Of a stretch of DNA of 36,991 nt, positions 13,287-24,274 are shown piece by piece. A program made the position numbers and the translations under genes. Numbering within the stretch: position 1 is the first letter of the stretch; the number at the start of each line of letters is the position of its first letter. The stretch is from Bacteroidaceae bacterium (GTDB lineage Bacteria; Bacteroidota; Bacteroidia; Bacteroidales; Bacteroidaceae), in the NCBI GenBank assembly GCA_017445145.1, contig JAFSVI010000144.1:1-36991 (forward strand), in the 5' to 3' direction. The notes under the pieces were generated by a model. The model saw only the letters and a program-made list of their open reading frames with translations. It had not been told where the DNA came from and did no database searches.

Positions 13287-16124
13287 ATGCCCCGCCAACA
13301 GACCTCCCACCAGCAAGCCATGAATGCCACCGAATACAAACACCTCTGCCAGCACAACGACTCGGAACACGTGGCCCGCGGACGCGGGCACAACATAATC
13401 CCACCACCCAAGCCGCGCCCGCTGTGGCTGGGTTTTCTCGACAAGTTCCGCGACCCGCTCATCATCGTGCTGCTCGTGGTGTTCGTGTTCTCCGTGGCTG
13501 TGGCGCTCTATGAGATACGCTTCGACGGCAAGGGATGGTCAACGCTCATCGAGCCGGCCGGAGTGCTCATGGCACTGCTGCTGGCCACCGGCGTGGGCTT
13601 CCTCTTTGAGGTGCGCGCCGAGCGCGAATTCCGCGTGCTCAACCGCAAGAAGGACGAGCGCCCGGTGAAGGTGCTGCGCTGGCCAAGTGCTGACAGCGCC
13701 GGCGAGCCACAGATGCAGATGGTGCCGCGCAGCGATGTCGTCGTGGGCGATGTCGTGCGTCTGGAGAGCGGCGACGAGGTGCCGGCCGACGGCACCCTCG
13801 TCCGTGCCGACACGCTGCTCATCGACGAGTCGGCATTCACGGGCGAGACCTACGCCACCAAAAGCATGACACCGGCCAGTGCCGACGAGGAGGAGGCCTA
13901 CCCGCGCGACTTCCTCCTGCGAGGGAGCATAGTGCTCGAGGGGCAATGCCTCTACCACGTCAGCGCCGTGGGCCTCGACACGGAGGAGGGTCGAGGTGCC
14001 ATGCTCGTGCGCCAGGAGAGCAACGTCAAGACGCCCCTCAACCGCCAGCTCGACGACCTCGGCTTGTGGATCACGCGCGCCAGCTACATCGTGGCCGCGC
14101 TCATCGTGGCCGGACGCCTCGCCTATTTCTTCCTCCTCGACGGCAACAGCGGCAACAACAGCAACTGGCTCGAGATAGTGTCCTTCACGCTCGACTCCGT
14201 GATGATTGCCGTGACGCTCATCGTGGTCGCAGTGCCCGAGGGGCTGCCCATGAGCGTCACCATAAGCCTGGCCATGAGCATGCGGCGCATGCTCAAGGAG
14301 AACAACCTCGTGCGCCGCCTGCATGCTTGCGAGACAATGGGGGCGGCCACCGTCATCTGCACCGACAAGACGGGCACACTCACACGCAACCAGCTGCGGG
14401 TGATGCCCGACTCGCAGCTCCTGCTCACCGACGCCGACACCCTGGCACGATGCATCGCCATCAACTCCACAGCCGAGCTGACACAGGAGGCCACGGGCAC
14501 GTGGCGCACCATTGGCAACCCCACGGAAGGGGCGCTGCTGCAATGGCTGCGCAGCGACAAGGGCATCGACTACCGGACACTGCGCAACGCCATGACCGTG
14601 GTGAAGCAGGAACCGTTCTCGTCCGACACCAAACGCATGACCACCGTGGCACGCGACAACGCCACGGGCCGCATGTACCGCTACGTGAAGGGCGCGCCGG
14701 AGATCGTGCTCGACATGGCCGATGACGTGGCCGGGGCGATGAACGCCGATGACATCAGCACGCGCCTGGCTGAGATGCAACGCCGTGGGAGGCGCACACT
14801 GGCCTTCGCCGTGCAGGAACTGCCGAGCCACGAGGCAGCGCCAACGGCCGGCGCCACCGCCGCACAGCCAGCGGCGCCGCTGACCTTCATCGGCGTAGTG
14901 GGCATGGCCGACCCCGTGCGCGACGACGTGCCGGCAGCCGTCGATGTGTGCCACAAGGCCGGCGTGAACATAATCATGGTGACGGGCGACGTGGCACTCA
15001 CGGCAACCGAGGTGGCACGACAGACGGGCATACTGCCGCCAGCCGACAACGCCTCCACCCCACCCTGCACCGCCACCGCCGAGCCCATCATCATGAACGG
15101 CCGCGACTTCGAGCACACGACCGACGACGAACTGCGCACACACGTGCTCACGTCGCTCAAGGTGCTGGCGCGCGCACGTCCGGCAGACAAGGCGCGCCTC
15201 GTGGGGCTGCTGCAGGACATGGGGCATGTGGTGGCCGTCACGGGCGACGGCACCAACGATGCCCCGGCGCTGAAACGCGCCCAGGTGGGGCTGTCCATGG
15301 GCGACGGTACCTCGCGCGCCAAGGAGGCATCGGACATCACCATCATCGACAACTCCTTTGCCAGCATCAACACCGCCATACTATGGGGGCGCTCGCTCTA
15401 CCGCAACATACAGCGCTTCATCCTCTTCCAGATGACCATCAACGTGTGTGCATGTCTCATCGTGCTCTGCGGGGCCTTCATGGGGCTGGACTCGCCGCTC
15501 AACGTGACGCAGATGCTGTGGGTGAACCTCATCATGGACACCTTTGCAGCCATGGCGCTGTCATCGCTGCCGCCAGACAGGCGCGTCATGCTCGAAGCGC
15601 CACGCAAGACCGACAGCCACATCATAGAGCGCCGCATGGCCACAAACATCATAGCCGTGGGACTGCTGCTCTTCGCCCTGCTCTTCGGGCTGTGGCAGCT
15701 GCTGTGGCACCACAACATCACGAGCGTGGCCGACATGCTCACGGCCGACTTCTGGCAGACATACTTCAGCGGCTTCATGGACTTCACGCGGAGCAAGCAG
15801 CACCTGAGCCGCTACGAGCTGGCGGTGTTCTTCTCGGTGTTTGTCATGCTGCAGTTTTGGAACCTCTTCAACGCGCGCTACTACCACACAGGCCGCTCGC
15901 TCGTGCGCGACATGATGTCACCGGCGGCCGAGCGTGCGCCACTCAGCCGCGGGTTCACCACCATAGCGCTGATAATCGTCGTGGGGCAGGTGGTGATAGT
16001 GAATGTGTTCGGAGAGATGTTCGGCGTCGTGCCACTCAGCGCCACCGACTGGCTCCTGCTCGCACTCGTCACATCGCCTGTGCTGCTCGTGGGTGAAGCC
16101 ATGCGCGCACTGGACAGCAACTGA
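13287..16124 (+). CDS. Calcium-translocating P-type ATPase
   Basis: This is a P2-type ion pump of 945 residues in the inner membrane. It shows the A-domain FTGETY, the M4 PEGLPM, the phosphorylation motif DKTGTLT (D360), the hinge GDGTNDAPALKRA, and the M6 NLIMDTFAA that is typical of calcium pumps. There are about ten membrane segments, four before the large cytoplasmic loop and six after it. Residues 14-40 are hydrophilic with GRGHNIIPPPKPRP, as in PMCA-like pumps. The ATG at 13287 gives a leader MPRQQTSHQQA; an ATG at 13320 (MNATEYK) is an equally possible start. It is the last gene of the plus run and converges with folE. Calcium specificity is inferred from the motifs. Confidence 0.92.
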   Translation: MPRQQTSHQQAMNATEYKHLCQHNDSEHVARGRGHNIIPPPKPRPLWLGFLDKFRDPLIIVLLVVFVFSVAVALYEIRFDGKGWSTLIEPAGVLMALLLATGVGFLFEVRAEREFRVLNRKKDERPVKVLRWPSADSAGEPQMQMVPRSDVVVGDVVRLESGDEVPADGTLVRADTLLIDESAFTGETYATKSMTPASADEEEAYPRDFLLRGSIVLEGQCLYHVSAVGLDTEEGRGAMLVRQESNVKTPLNRQLDDLGLWITRASYIVAALIVAGRLAYFFLLDGNSGNNSNWLEIVSFTLDSVMIAVTLIVVAVPEGLPMSVTISLAMSMRRMLKENNLVRRLHACETMGAATVICTDKTGTLTRNQLRVMPDSQLLLTDADTLARCIAINSTAELTQEATGTWRTIGNPTEGALLQWLRSDKGIDYRTLRNAMTVVKQEPFSSDTKRMTTVARDNATGRMYRYVKGAPEIVLDMADDVAGAMNADDISTRLAEMQRRGRRTLAFAVQELPSHEAAPTAGATAAQPAAPLTFIGVVGMADPVRDDVPAAVDVCHKAGVNIIMVTGDVALTATEVARQTGILPPADNASTPPCTATAEPIIMNGRDFEHTTDDELRTHVLTSLKVLARARPADKARLVGLLQDMGHVVAVTGDGTNDAPALKRAQVGLSMGDGTSRAKEASDITIIDNSFASINTAILWGRSLYRNIQRFILFQMTINVCACLIVLCGAFMGLDSPLNVTQMLWVNLIMDTFAAMALSSLPPDRRVMLEAPRKTDSHIIERRMATNIIAVGLLLFALLFGLWQLLWHHNITSVADMLTADFWQTYFSGFMDFTRSKQHLSRYELAVFFSVFVMLQFWNLFNARYYHTGRSLVRDMMSPAAERAPLSRGFTTIALIIVVGQVVIVNVFGEMFGVVPLSATDWLLLALVTSPVLLVGEAMRALDSN

Positions 16125-16182
16125 CTGTGTTGCGGCAGCGACTGACTGGGACGTAGCTGCCACTAACTGCGATGCAGCTGCG
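16120..16182. repeat. Three imperfect 21-bp tandem repeats across convergent stop codons
   Basis: Units 16120-16140, 16141-16161 and 16162-16182 share the pattern ACTGACTGngnngnngcngcn. The first contains the ATPase stop (16122-16124) and the third the folE stop (16163-16165). The unit contains GCAGCTGC-like palindromic bits. No T-run follows on either strand. Confidence 0.75.
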
Positions 16183-16759
16183 ACAGGAACTCCTGGCGCA
16201 AAGCAGCATCGCTGAAGGCGCCGACGTGGTGCATGGTGGTGGTGAAGGCATCCTGCTTGGCCACACCGCGCATCTGCATGCACAGGTGGCGCGCCTCGAC
16301 AACAACCATCACGCCCTGGGGGTGGAGGGCCTCGTCGATGCACTGAGCTATCTCCTCGGTCATGCGTTCCTGCACCTGCAGTCGGTGGCTGAACGTGTCA
16401 ACGATGCGTGCGAACTTCGACAATCCCGCTATTTCGCCATTGGGGATATAGGCCAGATGCACATGTCCGAAGAAGGGCAGCAGATGATGCTCGCACAGGG
16501 AATAGAACTCAATGTCGCGCACGACAACCATGTTGTGGTACGTCTCGCGGAACAACGCCGAGCGCAGTATGGCCACGGGATCCTCGCCATAGCCGCGCGT
16601 GAGCTCCATCCACGCACGCGCCACGCGGTGGGGTGTCTTCTGCAAACCCTCGCGAGTGGGGTCCTCGCCAAAGAGGCGAAGCATGTCCTCACAGTGGCTG
16701 GCAAGCAGTTGTTCCCGTTCGGTGTCTTGAAGCATGAGCTGATGATGAAATGGTTGCAA
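16163..16759 (-). CDS. folE: GTP cyclohydrolase I
   Basis: It converts GTP to 7,8-dihydroneopterin triphosphate, the first step of folate (and pterin) synthesis. The 198-residue product has the family core: [21 protein letters not shown], the zinc and active-site segment [35 protein letters not shown], and the second zinc cysteine in [12 protein letters not shown]. An in-frame ATG at 16735 (MLQDTE) could also be the start; 16759 is the longest. It lies 18 bases after the SPOR-protein gene, the third gene of the tpiA operon. The 3' end is within a 21-bp tandem repeat shared with the convergent ATPase gene. Confidence 0.97.
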   Translation of the reverse strand: MQPFHHQLMLQDTEREQLLASHCEDMLRLFGEDPTREGLQKTPHRVARAWMELTRGYGEDPVAILRSALFRETYHNMVVVRDIEFYSLCEHHLLPFFGHVHLAYIPNGEIAGLSKFARIVDTFSHRLQVQERMTEEIAQCIDEALHPQGVMVVVEARHLCMQMRGVAKQDAFTTTMHHVGAFSDAALRQEFLSQLHRS

Positions 16760-16777
16760 GCATTGGCACGCAACCGA

Positions 16778-17329
16778 CTAAAGGAAGATGATGATTTTCG
16801 TCTTGACGATGGTGGCCTCGGGGAACTGACCCGTCTCGCGCAAACGCTGCATGAGCTCGGTGGCCTCCTCCATCGTGCGGCAGTCGCCCACGCGACAAAT
16901 CCAGCGGGGGCTGACGAAATGTGTATAAACAGGCACGTCGTCGAAATAGGTGTGAACGAGGCCGGCGACGTGGTAAGCCTCGGTCTTGGACTTGCGGTTG
17001 TTGCCTCCGGCATAGACTTGTATGCGGTAGCCGTTGACACGCACGCGACGGCCCGTCATGTGCTGATCGGCCATGGTGGTGTCGGCAGGCGAGGCAAGCG
17101 ACGTGGTGTCGGTGCGAGCCGATGTGGCGGGGGTGCGTGAGCCGCCATTGACGAGGCGCTCAATCTCGGGGTCTTGCTCGATGGAGACACGCCCCTGCCC
17201 GTCGGTGACGCGCGTGACATGGTCGGTGAAGCTGTCCTGTGCGTTGGCAAAAGCAAAAGCCATAGGCAGCCACCACACGAAGGTGATGGCTGCTATGGCA
17301 CGTCGGCAATATGTCGGTATGCTGTGCAT
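16778..17329 (-). CDS. Exported SPOR-domain protein
   Basis: The 183-residue product begins MHSIPTYCRRAIAAITFVWW and has a signal peptide ending near FANAQ (about residue 31). A Ser/Thr/Ala-rich linker (residues 60-90) leads to a C-terminal SPOR domain: YRIQVYAGGNNRKSKTEAY ... PRWICRVGDCRTMEEATELM ... PEATIVKTKI. SPOR domains bind denuded peptidoglycan glycan strands, often at the division site. The gene lies between tpiA (10-base gap) and folE (18-base gap). This order occurs in other Bacteroidales, although no metabolic link is evident. The ATG at 17329 is chosen because the signal peptide begins there. Confidence 0.88.
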   Translation of the reverse strand: MHSIPTYCRRAIAAITFVWWLPMAFAFANAQDSFTDHVTRVTDGQGRVSIEQDPEIERLVNGGSRTPATSARTDTTSLASPADTTMADQHMTGRRVRVNGYRIQVYAGGNNRKSKTEAYHVAGLVHTYFDDVPVYTHFVSPRWICRVGDCRTMEEATELMQRLRETGQFPEATIVKTKIIIFL

Positions 17330-17339
17330 GGCACGCAGA

Positions 17340-18098
17340 TTACTTCCAAGCATCGATGATGCCCTTGAAGTCGGCACACTTGAGCGCTGCGCCGCCAATG
17401 AGGCCACCGTCAACGTCGGGCTTGGCGAAAATCTCCTTGGCATTGCTGGGCTTGCAGCTGCCGCCGTAGAGGATGCTGATGTTCTCGGCTGCGGCTTCGC
17501 CGAAACGGCCGGCAATGCAACCACGGATGAAGGCGTGCATGTCCTCAGCCTGATCGGCTGTGGCGGTCTTGCCGGTGCCGATGGCCCACACGGGCTCGTA
17601 GGCCAGGATGATGTTGGAGAGCTGCTCCTCGGTGAGGTCGAAGAGGCTGTCGGCAAGCTGACCGCCTACCACCTCGTTCTCGCGGCCGGCCTCGCGCTCC
17701 TCCAGCACCTCGCCGATGCAGAAGATGACCTTCAGGCCATTGGCCAGGGCCAGCAGCACCTTCTCCTTCAGGACGGCAGCTGTCTCACCATAGTACTGGC
17801 GACGCTCGCTGTGGCCCAGGATGACATACTGTGCGCCGGTGCTCTTCACCTGTGCGGCACTGACCTCGCCGGTGTAGGCTCCCTTCTCCTTGTCGGCGCA
17901 GTTCTCGGCACCGAGGCCGATGACCGTGCCCTCGACGACGTCTGCCACCTTGGCAAGATGGATGAAGGGCGTGCAGATGACAACGTCGCAGTTGGGTTTG
18001 TCGGCTGCGAGAGCCTCCTTCAGTTCGGTGGCAAGGGCCACACCTTCTTGCAGGTTCAGGTTCATCTTCCAGTTGCCTGCTACGATTTTCTTTCTCAT
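17340..18098 (-). CDS. tpiA: Triosephosphate isomerase
   Basis: It interconverts dihydroxyacetone phosphate and glyceraldehyde 3-phosphate in glycolysis. The 252-residue product has the usual length and all key motifs: NWKMN with the catalytic lysine (residue 11), [14 protein letters not shown] with the catalytic histidine, [15 protein letters not shown] with the catalytic glutamate, and the phosphate-binding YGGSCKPSN and GGLIGGAAL. It is the first gene of tpiA - SPOR protein - folE, with a good promoter at 18169-18200. Nothing odd was seen. Confidence 0.98.
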   Translation of the reverse strand: MRKKIVAGNWKMNLNLQEGVALATELKEALAADKPNCDVVICTPFIHLAKVADVVEGTVIGLGAENCADKEKGAYTGEVSAAQVKSTGAQYVILGHSERRQYYGETAAVLKEKVLLALANGLKVIFCIGEVLEEREAGRENEVVGGQLADSLFDLTEEQLSNIILAYEPVWAIGTGKTATADQAEDMHAFIRGCIAGRFGEAAAENISILYGGSCKPSNAKEIFAKPDVDGGLIGGAALKCADFKGIIDAWK

Positions 18099-18168
18099 GT
18101 CTGTGTGTGCGTATAATTAATATGGGATGATATGTCCGTTCGCCGGGCGCTGTCTGCAAACAGCGGTG

Positions 18169-18200
18169 CAAAGTTACGCAGATTTGGGTGAACGGGCAAG
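18169..18200 (-). promoter_or_regulatory. Promoter of the tpiA operon
   Basis: On the minus strand CTTG (18200-18197), a 20-base spacer and TAACTTTG (18176-18169) match the Bacteroidetes -33/-7 promoter, about 70 bases before the tpiA ATG. The rest of the 18099-18261 gap shows no gene. Confidence 0.7.
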
Positions 18201-18261
18201 AGGGCGTTGTTAAATAAGATTAAACACCACGAAAATGCCGTGACACGTCAATCCACATAGT

Positions 18262-20487
<2,226 letters not shown>

Positions 20488-20525
20488 TCAGTGTATTATG
20501 GCATGATAGATTGAGAGGCATGGCG

Positions 20526-22583
20526 TCAGCGCGACCCCTTGGCCACCATCTCGCGGATGCGGGCGTTGAAGGCTGTGGCACCGTTGAGTTGCTCGAGGGT
20601 GAGGTGCATGCGGTAGCGCCAATAATGGCGGGGATTGGCGGGGATGTTCACACGCTCGGCACTGGCATCGGGCAGACGCAGAGCCTCGTCGGTGGCAAGC
20701 CAGTCCTGCAGACTGACCACACAGAGCATCGACGGACAGCGCAGGTGGCGGTCGATGATCTCGCGTGCCAGCTCGGCCGACAGCGGGTGAGGCGCCGTGC
20801 CGGGATGATGGAGTATGTTGTTGTAGTAGTCCTGCGTGCGCTCCTCGTCCTCGTCCCACCACATGCGCAGCGTCGGGGTGTCGTGGCTGCTGATGGTGGC
20901 CACGCTGCGCCGCGGGTTGTTCTCCACATGGCCGAAGCGCGCCCCGGCGGCTTTGGGCATGGACTCCAGCTCGAGGCTGAGGATCTGCAACTCGTTCATC
21001 ACCCAGCCCACACACTCGGGCACCATGCCAAGGTCTTCGGCACAGCAGAGCATGCGTGTGGCTCCCACCAGTCGCGGCAGCTTCTGCATGGCTTCCTCAT
21101 ACCAGAACTGGTTGTGGCGATGATAGAAGAAGTCGTCGTAGAGACGGTTGAAGGCTTGCTGCTCCTCGTTGCTCAGGCGGCTGAAGGCCAAGGTCTTCTG
21201 TGCCGAGATGCGGGGATGGTAGAGTTCGGGGTTCTTGTGGTCGCGAAGGAAGAGGTAGTCGGTGGCAAAAGCACCGTCGCACACCTTGCCATCGTCACCT
21301 CGCACGCTGCACTTCTCGCTGATGATGGGACCCACAGTGCGCTTCAGCGTCTCGGAGCTGATGCCGGCGCGGTAGATGTCGTCGCAGCTCAGGGGCATGG
21401 CGGGCGTGAACTGCCCGAGCAGGCCGCTCTTGGCCGGCATGGGGATTTCCCAGATGCGGAAGAAGCCCAGCACATGGTCTATGCGATAGGCATCGAAATA
21501 CTTGGCCATGGAGCGGAAGCGGCGTTCCCACCACGAACAGCCGTCGCGCAACATCTCGTCCCAGTTGTAGGTGGGGAAGCCCCAGTTCTGGCCATCCTCG
21601 GCAAAGTCGTCGGGCGGTGCGCCGGCCTGACCATTCATGTTGAAGTAGCGGGGCTCGGCATCCACGTCGGCACCATAGCGGCTCACGCCGATGGGGATGT
21701 CGCCCTTGAGCAGCACACCCACCTCCTGGGCGTGCTCGTGGACGGCGGCCATCTGCTGCGCGAGGACATACTGCACATAGTGCCAGAAGAGGGGGTCGGC
21801 AACGGCGTCAGCCACCTGCAGCCGCGCATCGCGACGGCAGCAGAAGTCGGCATACGCCGGCAGCCAGTCAGCGTTGGCGCTGACAAAGGCTTTATACTCC
21901 TTGGAGCGCACGACAGTCTTGCCGTTCTGCTGGTAGAGCATATACAGATACTCCAGCTTGGCCGCGTTGACGCGCTCGTAGTCCACCTGCGGCAAGGCGT
22001 TGAGTTCCAGACGCAACGCCTCAAAGCGTTCACGCTCTGCTTTCAGCCTAAGCTGTGGCAGTTGGCGCAGGTCGGCATACTGCGGGTGGAGGGCAAAGAC
22101 GCTGATGCATGAGTAGGGGTAGGAGTCCGTCCATGTGTGGGTTGTCGTGGTGTCGTTGATGGGCAGCACCTGCAGCAGCTTCTGTCCTGTGGCTGCCACC
22201 CAGTCAACCATCACGCGAAGGTCGCCGAAGTCGCCGACGCCGAAGCTGCCCTCGGAGCGCAGCGAGAACACCGGCACCAGCGTGCCAGCAACGCGGAAGC
22301 TGTCGGGGCAGTCCATCCAGCGGTCGGTGACATCGACCTCGACGTTCTCCACCACGGGTACCTCGTGCGGGTCGAACACCCACTCCGAGCGCCGGACACG
22401 GCCTTGCCACGTCACGCTATAATAATAATGTAGTGGTGCTTCCGTGGCAAGCTGGCAGTGCCAAGTGATGCCGTTGGTGGTCGTCATGGAGTGCGGCGTG
22501 TGGGAGCCGTCGGCCTCGATAACGTTAAGCCACAGGTCTTCACCGAAGACCGTGCGGTACTCAATCTCAAAGTTGATTAGCAT
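20526..22583 (-). CDS. malQ: 4-alpha-glucanotransferase, GH77, with one N-terminal starch-binding domain
   Basis: MalQ disproportionates maltodextrins in the cytoplasm. The 685-residue product has an N-terminal beta-sandwich of about 95 residues ([19 protein letters not shown] ... [11 protein letters not shown]), CBM20-like, then the GH77 barrel. The nucleophile lies in [10 protein letters not shown] (D369), the acid/base in [10 protein letters not shown] (E516) and the third carboxylate in SSHDTPTLR (D568). Bacteroides MalQ proteins are about 890 residues with two CBM20-like domains, so this version seems to have lost one. No signal peptide is present. It lies 70 bases after the symporter gene and 44 before susB, in one transcription unit. 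The ATG at 22583 begins the binding domain directly. Confidence 0.95.
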   Translation of the reverse strand: MLINFEIEYRTVFGEDLWLNVIEADGSHTPHSMTTTNGITWHCQLATEAPLHYYYSVTWQGRVRRSEWVFDPHEVPVVENVEVDVTDRWMDCPDSFRVAGTLVPVFSLRSEGSFGVGDFGDLRVMVDWVAATGQKLLQVLPINDTTTTHTWTDSYPYSCISVFALHPQYADLRQLPQLRLKAERERFEALRLELNALPQVDYERVNAAKLEYLYMLYQQNGKTVVRSKEYKAFVSANADWLPAYADFCCRRDARLQVADAVADPLFWHYVQYVLAQQMAAVHEHAQEVGVLLKGDIPIGVSRYGADVDAEPRYFNMNGQAGAPPDDFAEDGQNWGFPTYNWDEMLRDGCSWWERRFRSMAKYFDAYRIDHVLGFFRIWEIPMPAKSGLLGQFTPAMPLSCDDIYRAGISSETLKRTVGPIISEKCSVRGDDGKVCDGAFATDYLFLRDHKNPELYHPRISAQKTLAFSRLSNEEQQAFNRLYDDFFYHRHNQFWYEEAMQKLPRLVGATRMLCCAEDLGMVPECVGWVMNELQILSLELESMPKAAGARFGHVENNPRRSVATISSHDTPTLRMWWDEDEERTQDYYNNILHHPGTAPHPLSAELAREIIDRHLRCPSMLCVVSLQDWLATDEALRLPDASAERVNIPANPRHYWRYRMHLTLEQLNGATAFNARIREMVAKGSR

Positions 22584-22653
22584 GATTAAAGTAAATGAGC
22601 AAAATATATCATGTCAGTGAATTTATAGTAGTTACTTAACTTATCCAATGATG

Positions 22654-24012
22654 TCACTTCTTCTTGGAGTCGTTGAGCCATGCCACGCAAAGTGCGCCTG
22701 CAGCAAGCAGCACGCCGCTGACAATCATCATCGAGCTTTGGTGGTGGCCGATGAGCGAGAGGATGGTGCCACCACAGAGGGCCGCCACAATCTGCGGCAG
22801 ACTGATGGTGCCGTTGAACAAGCCGAGATATGCCCCCATGTGGCCGTAGCCCTGCAGGGCATTGGTCACGAAGGTGAACGGCATGGCCAGCATGGCAGCC
22901 CAGCCGCAACCGATGAGCACGAAGGGGATGATCTGCATGTACATGTCGGGGCAGAAGGGGATGAGGGCAAAGCCCACACCACCGATGAGAAGGCTCGCGG
23001 CGTAGGCTATCTTGGTGTTCTTGAAGCGAGGCAGCACCATGGCCCAGCACACGCTGCCCATAGCCTGGATGGCATAGAGGATGCCGGTCCAGTTGGCAGC
23101 CGTCTGGTAGCCCTCGGTGGCAGGGTCGGTGGTGCCCCACACGGTCTCGGCCACGGCATCGACCACGTAGGTCCACATGTACAGGAATGCCGCCCAGCAA
23201 AAGAACTGCACCAAGCCGACCTTCCAGAACATAGAGGGGGCATTCTTGAGAAGAGCAAACCAGCTGGCGCCACCCTCACTGCCAGACTTGTCCGCGGCAG
23301 TGGCTGCCGGCGTTGCCTCGGCAGCGCCATCGTTGGTGGCGGCGATGCCGTTGTACTGGTTGTAGAGTGCCGGCGGCCACTCGCGAACCTTGCTCACCGT
23401 GTAGATGACACACAGGATGAGTATGGCGGCGCCGACATAGAAACTCCACACCACCGACTGTGGCACGATGCCCTCGGGCGCCACGTTCTCGAGGCCTATC
23501 CACGTGAACACAAAGGGAAAGACAAAGCCCACCACGGAGCCGGCGTTGCAAAGAAACGACTGGATGCTGTAGGCCTTGGCCTTCTGCTGCTCGTTGACCA
23601 TGTCGCCCACGAGCATTTTGAAAGGCTGCATGGCCATGTTGATGCTCGTGTCGAGCAACATAAGCATGACCAACCCAAACATCATCACCGACGATGCCGC
23701 CAGGCCCAAGGAGCCGGCATTGGGCAAAAGGCACATGACAGCCACCGCCACGGCAGCACCTATAAATAAATAAGGTATGCGACGCCCGAAGCGCGTCCAC
23801 GTGCGGTCGGAGAGTGTGCCCACGATGGGCTGCACTATGATGCCCATTAACGGGGGAAGAATCCAGAAGTAGCTCAACGAATGGGGGTCGGCACCCAGTG
23901 TGCGGAAGATGCGACTGATGTTGCTGCTCTGCAGGGCATAGGCTATCTGCACGCCAAAGAACCCGAAACTGAGGTTCCACAGCTGCCAGAAGGTTGAGTT
24001 AGGTTTTTGCAT
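22654..24012 (-). CDS. SLC45/GPH-like sugar:proton symporter (maltose or glucose)
   Basis: This 452-residue inner-membrane MFS protein has about 12 membrane helices. The loop motif GTLSDRTWTRFGRRIPYL (about residue 65) and the C-terminal ISLPQIVA segment are typical of the SLC45/GPH group used for maltose or sucrose uptake. A long hydrophilic loop (residues 220-260, rich in Ala, Gly, Asp) separates the halves. The start MQKPNSTFWQLWNLSFG at 24012 fits the family; the frame is open to 24081, but those residues would overlap the promoter at 24069-24076. It heads the minus-strand arm of the starch locus with malQ and susB, so a maltose or glucose substrate is likely by context. Confidence 0.9.
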   Translation of the reverse strand: MQKPNSTFWQLWNLSFGFFGVQIAYALQSSNISRIFRTLGADPHSLSYFWILPPLMGIIVQPIVGTLSDRTWTRFGRRIPYLFIGAAVAVAVMCLLPNAGSLGLAASSVMMFGLVMLMLLDTSINMAMQPFKMLVGDMVNEQQKAKAYSIQSFLCNAGSVVGFVFPFVFTWIGLENVAPEGIVPQSVVWSFYVGAAILILCVIYTVSKVREWPPALYNQYNGIAATNDGAAEATPAATAADKSGSEGGASWFALLKNAPSMFWKVGLVQFFCWAAFLYMWTYVVDAVAETVWGTTDPATEGYQTAANWTGILYAIQAMGSVCWAMVLPRFKNTKIAYAASLLIGGVGFALIPFCPDMYMQIIPFVLIGCGWAAMLAMPFTFVTNALQGYGHMGAYLGLFNGTISLPQIVAALCGGTILSLIGHHQSSMMIVSGVLLAAGALCVAWLNDSKKK

Positions 24013-24068
24013 ATTGGTAAGGGATTTTGGTGCTGCTATATGGGTATTGACATGTTTCAATTGCGCTA

Positions 24069-24076
24069 CAAAGTTA
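24069..24076 (-). promoter_or_regulatory. -7 element (TAACTTTG) of the symporter-malQ-susB arm
   Basis: TAACTTTG, identical to the tpiA element, lies 57 bases before the symporter ATG. The nearest upstream TTTTG (24105-24101) is 24 bases away, slightly far for a -33 element. Confidence 0.55.
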
Positions 24077-24106
24077 GTCATTTCCCCGCAAACACGGTTG
24101 CAAAAG

Positions 24107-24150
24107 ACACTTTTTTTTACTTAAAACTACATTTTTTCGCAAAAAAGTGT
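24107..24150. promoter_or_regulatory. 10-bp inverted repeat between the divergent starch promoters
   Basis: ACACTTTTTT (24107-24116) and AAAAAAGTGT (24141-24150) are perfect reverse complements 24 bases apart. The right arm touches the -33 of susC, and the left arm lies just upstream of the symporter promoter. A second symmetric core TTTTTT-CGC-AAAAAA (24132-24146) shares the right arm. This is a candidate operator for a starch-responsive regulator; it may also simply be bent A/T-tract DNA. Confidence 0.4.
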
Positions 24151-24180
24151 TGCTGATACTGAAAAAACATGCTACCTTTG
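24150..24180 (+). promoter_or_regulatory. Promoter of the susCDEF operon
   Basis: TTG (24150-24152), 20 bases, then TACCTTTG (24173-24180) matches the Bacteroidetes promoter pattern. The leader to the susC ATG at 24275 is about 90 bases. Confidence 0.7.
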
Positions 24181-24274
24181 TGGCGGAAAGCACTTGCATG
24201 ACCATGAAGTCAACCCCATCACCCAGCTTCGGGTAACATCACAATTAACCATATACTCACTAAAAACAACAAGC

